A DNA stretch of 9,681 bases from UBA12079 sp964608745 (GTDB lineage Bacteria; Patescibacteriota; Minisyncoccia; Phycocordibacterales; UBA12079): positions 1-9,681 of the forward strand of contig CAZSPC010000024.1 in NCBI GenBank assembly GCA_964608745.1, written 5' to 3'. Positions 1 through 6,085 of the stretch are shown one piece after another. Every line of letters starts with the position of its first letter. The first letter of the stretch is position 1. The notes beneath the pieces are model-generated. The model saw only the letters and a program-made list of their open reading frames with translations. It was not told the origin of the DNA and ran no database searches. The translations under genes were made by a program, and so were the position numbers.

Positions 1-26
1 AAAAGCACTCCGAGAGGAGTGCTTTT
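1..26. terminator. Bidirectional hairpin terminator
   Basis: Perfect 11-bp inverted repeat AAAAGCACTCC / GGAGTGCTTTT around the tetraloop GAGA. It lies 23 bases beyond the stop codon of the minus-strand regulator gene and has A4/T4 flanks in both directions, so it can serve that gene and whatever lies left of the window. The window edge hides the full U-tract on the minus strand. Confidence 0.8.
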
Positions 27-49
27 ATTGTATCATGGGGTTTTGTAAT

Positions 50-376
50 TTAGAGAATCTTAGGCTTTTTATCCAACATATTCGCCAAAGACATTAACTC
101 CGGCATTGCGTTTTCTAAAATTTGTTTTTTCTCGTCCAGTGATCTTTCCAATTTTTTAGGATTTTCTGCGTAGTAATATGTTCTTTGATTTTTAGAGAGG
201 GAAGAGAGTAGCCCTTTTTTCTTTAAAGAGTCCACCACATCGTAAACTGTTGTTCTTTTAACACCCGATTTTCTAGAAATTTGGCCAATAGTTGATTCAA
301 ACAATTCTAAACAAGCCAAGTATACTTTGGCCTCCTTTTTGTTTAATCCTATTTTTTCTAATTCTTTGTTTAGCAT
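50..376 (-). CDS. Short TrmB-type winged-helix transcriptional regulator
   Basis: The 108-residue product matches the N-terminal DNA-binding part of the TrmB family. The segment LNKKEAKVYLACLE (about residues 11-24) is the typical first helix, followed by the recognition region with SRKSGVKRTTVYDVVDSLKKKGLL (about 34-57) and a wing containing TYYYAENPKKL. From about residue 75 a charged helix continues (LERSLDEKKQILENAMPELM) and then stops. Full TrmB regulators are usually about 250 residues or more with a C-terminal effector domain; none is present, so this is a stand-alone DNA-binding and dimerising form, or the remnant of a longer gene. The clean stop and adjacent terminator favour a functional short protein. 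A weak Shine-Dalgarno-like AAGGG lies about ten bases before the ATG. Dispersed repeats begin about 17 bases upstream of the start, so its promoter may lie inside repeat DNA. Its targets cannot be told from the sequence. Confidence 0.75.
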   Translation of the reverse strand: MLNKELEKIGLNKKEAKVYLACLELFESTIGQISRKSGVKRTTVYDVVDSLKKKGLLSSLSKNQRTYYYAENPKKLERSLDEKKQILENAMPELMSLANMLDKKPKIL

Positions 377-393
377 AACTGTTTACCCTTATT

Positions 394-655
394 CGTCATT
401 GCGAGCCGTAAGGCGTGGCAATCCAGACATTTGGAGGCGAAGCTGACTAAAACAATTCATCCGTCTTTGCGAGGCTTTAGTCGAAGCAATCCACTTCGGT
501 TTGTAGAACCGGAGCAGCGACCTTCGGTTTACGAAGTAAACCCTAAACTACTTTCTGCTTGCTCGCGCAAGCCAACCCCTGGATTGCCACGCTACGCTCG
601 CAATGACGGAAGAGATAGGTTGTCGCTCCGCCAGCTGATGGATTGCAATGACGAG
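394..655. repeat. Cluster of CGTCATTGCGAG / GCAATCC dispersed repeats
   Basis: Four related units are visible. Two read forward: CGTCATTGCGAG at 394 with GGCAATCC ending at 424, and CGTCTTTGCGAG at 462 with AAGCAATCC ending at 492. Two read in reverse: GGATTGCCACGC...GCTCGCAATGACGG at 581-609, and a short GGATTGCAATGACGAG at 640-655. The outer units 394-424 and 581-609 are near-complementary, so the block could fold on itself like a MITE. Inside are smaller hairpins (GGTTTAC-GAA-GTAAACC, 526-542) and a repeated CTTCGGTTT (494 and 522). GC content is clearly above that of the flanks. From general knowledge, this repeat type is scattered in very diverse bacterial genomes and often gives false small ORFs; an open frame beginning TTG at 431 is one of these. 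Confidence 0.8.
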
Positions 656-674
656 TTTATGCTTACATATTAGC

Positions 675-835
675 ATATTGTCGACAAAAAGGTCAACATT
701 ACACCTGTGGATAAACACCTAAAAAAGCTATAAAACAAGCTATTTTCTCTTGTACTACACAAGAAAACATTAAAAACTTGACAGAATTTAAGACAACACT
801 AGACAAAAATGTTATTATATTGTCGGATAAAAGGT
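675..835. repeat. Direct repeat ATATTGTCGnnnAAAAGGT, two copies
   Basis: Copies at 675-693 and 817-835 agree at 16 of 19 positions, 142 bases apart. The second copy covers the end of the predicted -10 element and the first transcribed bases of the orphan gene at 868. Between them lie three GACA words (780, 792, 802), a 12-base-spaced repeat AAGCTAT (725 and 737), the inverted repeat TCTTGT/ACAAGA (748-764) and one TGTGGATAA (706-714). The arrangement looks regulatory, but no known binding site is recognised. Confidence 0.45.
790..818 (+). promoter_or_regulatory. Predicted promoter of the orphan 195-residue gene
   Basis: AAGACA (790-795) and TATTAT (813-818) are 17 bases apart, a normal sigma-70 spacing, which puts the start near 825 and gives a leader of about 43 bases. 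A perfect TTGACA sits at 778-783 but has no good -10 at the right distance, so the assignment of the -35 is uncertain. Confidence 0.45.
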
Positions 836-854
836 TGGTTATTTGAAACTTAAA

Positions 855-862
855 AAGGAGGT
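855..862 (+). promoter_or_regulatory. Strong Shine-Dalgarno AAGGAGGT
   Basis: Near-perfect anti-SD complement five bases before the ATG at 868. It fixes the start of the orphan gene and is unusual here, because no other gene in the window has one. Confidence 0.85.
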
Positions 863-867
863 AAACA

Positions 868-1455
868 ATGCTTAGATGTGAAATGTATTTAGATGTCAAT
901 GTAAGAGAAATTTTCGATAAACTTGGTGGAGTAGGAGGGGCACGACAACTTCTTCGTGGAGACGCTAAGTTTTCAATAATTAAACACACTGTTGACCTCA
1001 GTGCACGACCATTACTCCCAGCTGGAGGTTGGAGAATATACAAACATAAAGGAGAAGGGGTTGTTAAAATTGAACTTCGTTCAGATGATAACCTATACCT
1101 AGACGGTAAAAAAGTTAATTTATTCTTACCTGGAATACAAAAAGAATACCCTCACATGATTAATGGTTATGAACTTAAAAGTGAACTTATTAAGGAAAAT
1201 AACAAGATGTTACTTAATAGTAATGTTTTAGATTATCTCTATAACCATCCTGAATTTTTTCCCAAACACTGGAAAAAACACAAGCAAGGTTATACACAAA
1301 TTGTTTTCTTTTGGGGTTCAATTTTTGAACGTTATCAATCTCCTAGTTGGTGTGTTCGTAGCCTTCATTATCACCGAGGTAAACTACATTGTGGGTACCG
1401 AAAATTTGATAATTATTGGGATTATAAAGCCCCGTTAGCTTATCTCACAAACTAA
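868..1455 (+). CDS. Orphan protein with aromatic/histidine-rich C-terminus, function unknown
   Basis: 195 residues, with the start fixed by the Shine-Dalgarno in front of it. I cannot assign a function. The first half is mixed alpha/beta with a basic segment (GGARQLLRGDAKFSIIKHTVDL). The middle has the strand-rich stretch KIELRSDDNLYLDGKKVNLFL, which looks like a small beta-fold. The last 70 residues are rich in W, Y, H and F: HPEFFPKHWKKH, QIVFFWGSIFERY, PSWCVRSLHYHRGKLHCGYRKFDNYWDY. I recall this C-terminal pattern (FFWGT/S..., WCVR.L.., then a W/Y-rich tail ending in PLA.L..N) as a recurring unannotated family in Patescibacteria, but could not search to confirm. No signal peptide or membrane segment is visible, so it is probably cytoplasmic. 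The two Cys and clustered His could bind metal; this is speculation. Monocistronic: own promoter and strong terminator. The strong ribosome site suggests high expression. Confidence 0.8.
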   Translation: MLRCEMYLDVNVREIFDKLGGVGGARQLLRGDAKFSIIKHTVDLSARPLLPAGGWRIYKHKGEGVVKIELRSDDNLYLDGKKVNLFLPGIQKEYPHMINGYELKSELIKENNKMLLNSNVLDYLYNHPEFFPKHWKKHKQGYTQIVFFWGSIFERYQSPSWCVRSLHYHRGKLHCGYRKFDNYWDYKAPLAYLTN

Positions 1456-1543
1456 TAAACCAAGGTTCTATTATAGGTAATAAAGATTTTTGTGATTTAT
1501 TTAATAAAATAAATTTCACTACAATTTTGTTTTTAAGTTTTTT

Positions 1544-1575
1544 ACCCGCAGAGTTGGTTACTCTGCGGGTTTTTT
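1544..1575 (+). terminator. Rho-independent terminator of the orphan gene
   Basis: Perfect 10-bp stem ACCCGCAGAG / CTCTGCGGGT with loop TTGGTTA, followed by TTTTT. It lies 88 bases past the stop at 1455. A 13-base copy of its distal part and tail (GGGTTTTTTGTTT) recurs at 1672-1684 without the stem, possibly a decayed duplicate. Confidence 0.92.
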
Positions 1576-1882
1576 GTTTCTCATGATTCACAATTCATAA
1601 TTCGTGATTCTGTTTTAATTCTGATAGAATTAGATTATCTTAAATTTAAATTAACAACTTACGGGTTTTGTGGGTTTTTTGTTTGACTTTCTGGATCCTC
1701 ACGGGCTATGCCCCCATAGTTGCTCCATTTTTTTTAAAACGAAGAGAATGACTAAGTGGAATGAGTTTTGGCGAAGCCAAAACTCATTTTCTGCGTAGTT
1801 CGGCGTTTGTTCTGCGTGAGTCCGCGGTTCGTTTATTTGTATTTTACCCACAAGAACAAAATCTTCGATAAAATCTTTGTAG
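1576..1882. other. Gene-free stretch with small repeats
   Basis: No convincing coding region. It starts with a run of ATTCA-type words (about 1583-1610). It then has a short region at 1703-1719 that can fold two ways (GGGC-TAT-GCCC or CTATG-CCCC-CATAG), bracketed by TGGA (1692) and TCCA (1724). After these come the 13-bp hairpin listed separately and the repeated TTCTGCGT (1789 and 1810). GC content rises between about 1690 and 1830, compared with the AT-rich sides. It reads like a non-coding dispersed element, but no terminal repeats or target duplication can be pinned down. Confidence 0.5.
1760..1788. repeat. Perfect 13-bp hairpin with GAA loop
   Basis: AATGAGTTTTGGC (1760-1772) and GCCAAAACTCATT (1776-1788) are exact complements around GAA. 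It is followed by only TT and then GC-rich sequence on the plus strand, so it is a poor terminator. It stands about 95 bases before the predicted comM -10 and would not be in that transcript. Confidence 0.7.
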
Positions 1883-1888
1883 TATAAT
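1883..1888 (+). promoter_or_regulatory. Predicted -10 box of comM
   Basis: A perfect TATAAT with no clear -35 at 16-18 bases. Transcription would start near 1895 and leave a leader of about 25 bases. No Shine-Dalgarno precedes the ATG (AAACAAACGAACA), so initiation relies on an unstructured A-rich leader. Confidence 0.5.
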
Positions 1889-1919
1889 TAAATTTAATAT
1901 TAACTAAAACAAACGAACA

Positions 1920-3434
1920 ATGTTTTCAAAAGTCTTCTCCGCTCAAACTAATCTCCTTGGAGCAAATATTATTGACATTGAAATAGACATCACAAAAAGC
2001 TCTCATAAATTTTCTGTTGTTGGACTTGCTAACAAAGAAGTAGATGAGTCACGCGACAGGGTATCAGCGGCAATAAAAAATACAGGGTATAAATCACCAA
2101 AACAAGAAAATCACAAAACTGTAATAGCTCTTGCACCAGCTAATATTAAAAAAGAAGGTCCAAATTTTGATCTAGGAATTGCCCTTGCTTATTTATTAGC
2201 AAAACAAGATATTGAATTTAACCCATCTAATAAAATTTTTATCGGCGAACTTGCACTCGACGGAAAATTAAGAAAAACAAAGGGGGTTCTTCCTCTTGTT
2301 CGCGAAGCTAAAAAACAAGGTTTCAAAGAAGTGTATCTCCCAAAAGAAAATGTTTTAGAAGGAGCTTTGATTGATGGAATTAAAATTTTTGGTGTTGAAA
2401 ATTTAGAACAAGTTATCAAACATTTAGAAGAAGAGGGTGAGCCAATTCAACCTCAGCCAACCACAAGGATAAAGTTAGACAATCAAAATTATTTAATTGA
2501 TTTTTGTGATGTGAAAGGGCAAGAATCCACCAAAAGGGGGTTAGAAATAGCGGCCGCTGGCGGTCATAATCTTGCGATGTATGGGCCTCCCGGAACAGGT
2601 AAAACAATGTTAGCCAAAGCTTTTTGTTATATCCTCCCACCACTTTCTTTTGAAGATGTCTTGGAAGTAACATCGATTCACTCTGTTGCAGGCGCCCTCA
2701 CCAAAAACATAGTCACCCAACCGCCGTTTCGCTCACCTCACCACACCTCATCTTATGTATCAGTCGTAGGTGGTGGCACATTCCCAAAACCCGGCGAAGT
2801 AACCCTTGCTCATAAAGGAGTTTTGTTTGTTGATGAGTTTCCTGAATTTGAAAGAAGGGTGATTGATTCGTTGAGACAACCTCTGGAAGACAAAATTGTT
2901 AGTATTTCTCGCGCCCGAGGTACTGCCACATTTCCTGCTAATTTTATTTTAATCGCCACAATGAACCCCTGCCCTTGTGGAAACTTTCAGTCCAACAAAG
3001 AATGTATTTGTACACCAAATCATATAAATAATTATCAAAGAAAAGTTTCTGGACCAATTGTAGATAGAATTGATATGTGGACAGAGGTATCAAAAATAGA
3101 ATATGAAAAATTATCAACAAAAACCAAAGAAGGTGACAGCACGGATATCATAAAAAATAGGGTTTTAATTGCTCGCCAAAAACAACTCCAAAGATTTGGA
3201 AAAACAAAAACCAATGGAGATATGGGAGCAAAAGACATCGAAAAATATATCCAACTCGCACCTGATGTAAAAGAAATTTTAAACCAATCAGCAAATAAAT
3301 TTAATCTATCTGCTAGGAGTTATCATAAAGTCATTAAACTCGCCCGAACAATCGCCGACTTGGATAATTCAAATGAAATTTCACAAAGTCATCTACTAGA
3401 AGCCCTTCAATACCGACCAAAAACTGAAAGTTAA
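1920..3434 (+). CDS. comM: ComM/YifB family AAA+ ATPase (Mg-chelatase-like)
   Basis: 504 residues, full family length. In studied members (ComM) this hexameric ATPase drives branch migration of the DNA heteroduplex during natural transformation. The N-terminal third is the ChlI/Lon-C-like domain (VVGLANKEVDESRDRVSAA, about 33-51). The AAA+ domain has Walker A GPPGTGKT at 222-229, the SPHHTSSY region typical of the family, Walker B VLFVDE at 301-306, sensor-1 in ATMNPCPCG (N349) and the GPIVDRIDM arginine segment at 378-386. The four Cys of CPCG...CIC (351, 353, 362, 364) match the usual zinc-like cluster. The C-terminal domain carries LSARSYHKVIKLARTIADL. Nothing is missing. The start is conserved in style (MFSKVFSAQTNLLG). 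It stands alone, with no other competence gene in view; many Patescibacteria keep DNA-uptake genes, and this would fit import of foreign DNA. Confidence 0.95.
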   Translation: MFSKVFSAQTNLLGANIIDIEIDITKSSHKFSVVGLANKEVDESRDRVSAAIKNTGYKSPKQENHKTVIALAPANIKKEGPNFDLGIALAYLLAKQDIEFNPSNKIFIGELALDGKLRKTKGVLPLVREAKKQGFKEVYLPKENVLEGALIDGIKIFGVENLEQVIKHLEEEGEPIQPQPTTRIKLDNQNYLIDFCDVKGQESTKRGLEIAAAGGHNLAMYGPPGTGKTMLAKAFCYILPPLSFEDVLEVTSIHSVAGALTKNIVTQPPFRSPHHTSSYVSVVGGGTFPKPGEVTLAHKGVLFVDEFPEFERRVIDSLRQPLEDKIVSISRARGTATFPANFILIATMNPCPCGNFQSNKECICTPNHINNYQRKVSGPIVDRIDMWTEVSKIEYEKLSTKTKEGDSTDIIKNRVLIARQKQLQRFGKTKTNGDMGAKDIEKYIQLAPDVKEILNQSANKFNLSARSYHKVIKLARTIADLDNSNEISQSHLLEALQYRPKTES

Positions 3435-3479
3435 AATTAGGTAAGTTATTTTTAATCTTAAAATTAGGGGCATTTCGGG

Positions 3480-3496
3480 GGTAAACATCGTTTACC
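3480..3496 (+). terminator. Possible weak terminator after comM
   Basis: GGTAAAC-ATC-GTTTACC hairpin, 7 bp, 45 bases after the comM stop. The T-run (3512-3518) comes 15 bases later rather than directly after the stem, so its efficiency is doubtful. Just before it, TTAAAATTAGG occurs twice (3431-3441 overlapping the stop codon, and 3458-3468). Confidence 0.35.
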
Positions 3497-3532
3497 TACT
3501 TTACTTTCAAGTTTTTTTAATTATGAAAATTC

Positions 3533-3572
3533 AATTACGAAAAAAATATCGATCGATATTTTTTTCGTAATT
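3533..3572. promoter_or_regulatory. 40-bp perfect palindrome, upstream copy (candidate operator)
   Basis: Perfect dyad without spacer, centred on GATC (3551-3554): AATTACG, seven A, TATC, GATC, GATA, seven T, CGTAATT. Its inner 32 bp (3537-3568) recur exactly at 4294-4325, on the other side of the Cas2-like gene. The right half overlaps the position of the -35 hexamer for the gene at 3662, so a bound protein would block RNA polymerase. The natural candidate is the winged-helix protein itself (inference). Confidence 0.7.
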
Positions 3573-3583
3573 TGTGGTAGAAT
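3555..3583 (+). promoter_or_regulatory. Predicted extended -10 promoter of the Cas2-like gene
   Basis: TGG followed by TAGAAT (3575-3583) is an extended -10. The -35 position with a 17-base spacer is GATATT (3555-3560), lying inside the palindrome and poor in itself, as is common for extended -10 promoters. The start would be near 3590, leaving an AU-rich leader of about 70 bases without a Shine-Dalgarno. Confidence 0.5.
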
Positions 3584-3661
3584 ATTAGTTATAGATTATA
3601 CTTTTAGGTTATACCTTGCTCTCATATTTATATATTTATATATCTACTAATTAAACCAAAA

Positions 3662-4270
3662 ATGAAGGATATTTGTTTAACAAAAGAAGAAAGATTGTTT
3701 CTAACTAACGCTAGGCCTCCTAAAAAAATGAAAAATGGGGAACTTTCTAAAGAAATCATAAAAGGGATTGCCTTAGGTGGAACAATAGCGACTATGTTTG
3801 TGTTACCAGGAACAGCTATTGCTTATAAATGGTTTGATGATTTACATAAATATAACAAAAGAAAACTTCGAGATAATTTAAAAAGATTATTAGATCATGG
3901 TTATATAAGAGAGGATGAGATAGATAAATATTGCATAACTCCAAAAGGGATATTAAAGTTAAATGAGTATAAAATACAAGATTTGATAATTCAAAAACCA
4001 AAAAACTGGGATGGTAAATGGAGAATACTCACCTTTGATATACCAGAAGAAAAAAAGTCAGCTAGAATAGCTCTAAATAAAAAATTAAAAGATCTTAGTT
4101 TTTTAACACTGCAAAAATCAGTTTTTATTTATCCATACCCTTGTGAAAAAGAATTTAAACAAATAGGAGAATTTTTCGGGGTTAAAAAAAATATTATATT
4201 TATGGAAGTAGACAAAATAAGTAATGATGTTTCTATAAAAAATAAATTTAAAAAAATGAAGTTATTGTAA
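3662..4270 (+). CDS. PaaX-like winged-helix protein with Cas2-fold domain
   Basis: 202 residues. The C-terminal part from about 115 to 185 (WDGKWRILTFDIPEEKKSAR, LQKSVFIYPYPCEKEF, FFGVKKNIIFMEVDKI) is the Cas2-like ferredoxin fold seen in the middle domain of PaaX repressors. D126 of FDIPE sits where Cas2 nucleases have their metal-binding Asp. Before it, about 60-105, is a winged helix (KYNKRKLRDNLKRLLDHGYIREDEIDKYCITPKGILKL). Before that is a hydrophobic segment with glycines (33-57, GIALGGTIATMFVLPGTAIA) that could be a membrane helix or buried. Relatives in Patescibacteria are often labelled 'CRISPR-associated endonuclease Cas2', but no Cas1, effector or array is here, so that label would mislead. 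Most likely a DNA-binding regulator, possibly autorepressing through the flanking palindromes. Alternatives are a Cas2/VapD-like nuclease or part of a mobile cassette. Monocistronic and convergent with the UbiA gene. Confidence 0.82.
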   Translation: MKDICLTKEERLFLTNARPPKKMKNGELSKEIIKGIALGGTIATMFVLPGTAIAYKWFDDLHKYNKRKLRDNLKRLLDHGYIREDEIDKYCITPKGILKLNEYKIQDLIIQKPKNWDGKWRILTFDIPEEKKSARIALNKKLKDLSFLTLQKSVFIYPYPCEKEFKQIGEFFGVKKNIIFMEVDKISNDVSIKNKFKKMKLL

Positions 4271-4293
4271 TTAGTTTGAATTATACATATTGG

Positions 4294-4325
4294 ACGAAAA
4301 AAATATCGATCGATATTTTTTTCGT
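4294..4325. promoter_or_regulatory. 32-bp perfect palindrome, downstream copy
   Basis: Identical over all 32 bases to 3537-3568: ACG, seven A, TATC-GATC-GATA, seven T, CGT. The flanks differ (GG before, AGC after), so the shared unit is exactly the palindrome core. It lies 23 bases past the stop of the Cas2-like gene and 65 bases from the end of the convergent UbiA gene. The A7...T7 layout could let it act as a two-way terminator, but the stem core is weak and no U-run follows the stem. Confidence 0.65.
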
Positions 4326-4390
4326 AGCTACTAAACTTTAATAATTTATAGCTGGCTGTTTGTTATATACTGTATAATAAACATTCAAAA

Positions 4391-6052
4391 TCAAGTTAAT
4401 AACAAAACCTCTAATATAAAAACGATTATAAAGATAAAGTAGGTCAAGAAAATATATTTTTCTTGATAATTTTTTTGATTCAAAAAGCCATAAAGAATAA
4501 AACTAAAAATTATTGCAGTTAAAACTGTAATTGGATGAAAAAACAAAAAACTTACTCCAAATAAATTCACAAAAAACATAACAGAGCTAAAAACTTTCTT
4601 ACTTAATCTTTCTCCCAACATAACCGGGATTGTTTTTATTCCGTTCGCCTTGTCCCCATCAATATCTTTTATGTTTTTTATATTTTCAATAAGAAAAATA
4701 ACCACAAAAATAAAAATTGCATATTTCAAAGGAAAAGCTCTTAAATTTTCTGTACCAGAAACTGCAAAAAATCCAGTCATCACCACAACCAGGGCATTTG
4801 TAGCTATCAAAACAGAAGATACAATAGGAACTCTTTTTAATTTTAAAGGGGGTACGCTGTAAATATGATAAATACCGATAAACAAAAGAGTAAAAATAAA
4901 AGTATAGTAACCCGCAAGGAAAGAAAAACTAATAGAAATAATTAAGAATAAATATTTTAGAACTTTCCACTCATTAATACTTAGTTCTTGTCTAGGAATT
5001 GGTCGGTCAGAATTTGAAATTTTATCAATACTTACATCTACCTCGTCATTTTCCCAAACCGAGTATAATCCAGCAAAACCTAAACCTAAGAAAGTAGATA
5101 TGAGTAAAGTAAGATCTGTCAAAGTCCCAGCCTTCATCAATCCACCCAAAAACAAACCAAAACATATAATAACTGAATAATAGAATATTCTTAAAAACCG
5201 AAAATTTTTAAAAACAATCCAAAACTTACGCCGGTTATATAGATAAAAATTCCAACACAATAAAGTACAAGAAATAATCAACATATAAATAGCAATCATT
5301 GAAGATTGATTATTGTTGGTTTTTTGATTTAGTAGAAATAAATTAGATTCAATACTAAAAACATTAGTCTTATTAAATGAATTCGACTTAAAAAAATCAT
5401 CTATATAAAAACTTTCTATACTCTCGACACTGCCTGTTGGAAGATTTGGATTAATTGTTGAATAAGAATAAAAAAGAACAGAAGGGAAGATAGCAAAAAC
5501 AAAAACAATCACAGGAAGGATTAAACCTCCCAGAATTGATTTAAACCAATTTCTTGTTTTGTATAAAATATAAGATCCGGCAAAACACGCTGCTAAAACA
5601 ACTTCTAATTTTATACCCCAAGAAGTTGGACTATTAGCACTGTAAAAAGTGTAGGTAAAAAATGACTTTACTAAATCACTAAAACTACCAATAATAAAAG
5701 CGTAAGGAACAGCTTGTCCTTTATTTATAATTAAATCAACAACAATAGGAATTAAGATTATAAACGGAACATAAACCCAAATTTTTGAAACTTTTTTGAT
5801 ATCCTCTTTGGTCAAAATAGTTAAAAGAAGATTTATACAAAGAAAAACACCTAAAAACCAAAAAGGGTAGTGGAAAAAAGTATCTATAAAACTTGTAAGT
5901 TTGTCTTTGTTTAAAGAATTAGCATACCCCTCTAAAAAAGCTCTCAAAAATGATGCAATATAAATAACAAAAATAATATTCCAAAAACGTATATTTTGGT
6001 TTTCTATTTTTTCAATAGTTTTGCTAAAAACTGAAATAATTTTATTTATCAT
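4391..6052 (-). CDS. UbiA-family prenyltransferase with extra N-terminal membrane domain
   Basis: Integral membrane enzyme that joins a prenyl chain from a prenyl diphosphate to an acceptor. The C-terminal half (about 285-553) is UbiA: the first Asp motif is NDEVDVSID (335-343) followed by SNSDRPIP, the second is KDIDGD (462-467) followed by KANGIKTIPVMLG. The motif wording resembles archaeal digeranylgeranylglyceryl phosphate synthases and homogentisate-type enzymes, but the acceptor cannot be read from sequence. The first 285 residues are unusual for UbiA (usual total about 300): roughly six hydrophobic helices (near 23-42, 60-80, 92-110, 147-165, 174-197, 252-272) and a polar loop 198-251, not assigned to a family. 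I chose the start at 6052 because a TATAAT lies seven bases upstream; the longer open frame to 6169 would overlap the divergent synthase gene by 77 bases. Divergent neighbour makes the likely prenyl donor. Confidence 0.88.
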   Translation of the reverse strand: MINKIISVFSKTIEKIENQNIRFWNIIFVIYIASFLRAFLEGYANSLNKDKLTSFIDTFFHYPFWFLGVFLCINLLLTILTKEDIKKVSKIWVYVPFIILIPIVVDLIINKGQAVPYAFIIGSFSDLVKSFFTYTFYSANSPTSWGIKLEVVLAACFAGSYILYKTRNWFKSILGGLILPVIVFVFAIFPSVLFYSYSTINPNLPTGSVESIESFYIDDFFKSNSFNKTNVFSIESNLFLLNQKTNNNQSSMIAIYMLIISCTLLCWNFYLYNRRKFWIVFKNFRFLRIFYYSVIICFGLFLGGLMKAGTLTDLTLLISTFLGLGFAGLYSVWENDEVDVSIDKISNSDRPIPRQELSINEWKVLKYLFLIISISFSFLAGYYTFIFTLLFIGIYHIYSVPPLKLKRVPIVSSVLIATNALVVVMTGFFAVSGTENLRAFPLKYAIFIFVVIFLIENIKNIKDIDGDKANGIKTIPVMLGERLSKKVFSSVMFFVNLFGVSFLFFHPITVLTAIIFSFILYGFLNQKNYQEKYIFLTYFIFIIVFILEVLLLT

Positions 6053-6059
6053 AAGTAAG

Positions 6060-6065
6060 ATTATA
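6060..6065 (-). promoter_or_regulatory. -10 box of the UbiA gene, leaderless start
   Basis: TATAAT on the minus strand followed by CTTACTT and the ATG. Transcription should begin at or within a base or two of the start codon, giving a leaderless mRNA. Its -35 position (about 6083-6088) falls on the -10 of the divergent gene. Confidence 0.6.
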
Positions 6066-6079
6066 GCACTTTTGTGTGC
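6066..6079. repeat. Inverted repeat GCAC/GTGC between divergent -10 boxes
   Basis: GCAC (6066-6069), TTTTGT, GTGC (6076-6079). Including the two -10 boxes the symmetry extends to ten bases per arm (ATTATAGCAC against GTGCTAAAAT, nine of ten matched). The dyad could be a shared regulator site or simply the consequence of two facing promoters. Confidence 0.55.
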
Positions 6080-6085
6080 TAAAAT
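6077..6085 (+). promoter_or_regulatory. Extended -10 of the polyprenyl synthase gene, leaderless start
   Basis: TGC-TAAAAT followed by seven bases and the ATG at 6093, so this mRNA should also be leaderless. Its -35 position (about 6057-6062, AAGATT) overlaps the -10 of the opposite promoter. Confidence 0.55.

Noticed and set aside
431..673. 80-codon open frame starting TTG on the plus strand
   Set aside because: It lies entirely within the CGTCATTGCGAG repeat cluster, has no ribosome site and a low-complexity product; a known kind of false ORF.
706..714. TGTGGATAA, a perfect DnaA-box complement, and TGGGGATAA at 9613-9621
   Set aside because: Isolated single sites; no cluster, no AT-rich unwinding region with dnaA or dnaN nearby, so not evidence for an origin.
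699..1043. 114-codon open frame on the minus strand
   Set aside because: Antisense to the start and Shine-Dalgarno of the better supported gene at 868, with no family resemblance.
3662..4270. CRISPR-Cas locus suggested by the Cas2-like domain
   Set aside because: No repeats-and-spacers array, no Cas1 and no effector gene in the window; the winged helix points to the PaaX-like group.
4373..4378. TATAAT on the plus strand just beyond the UbiA gene end
   Set aside because: No convincing -35 and only antisense sequence downstream; probably chance in AT-rich DNA.
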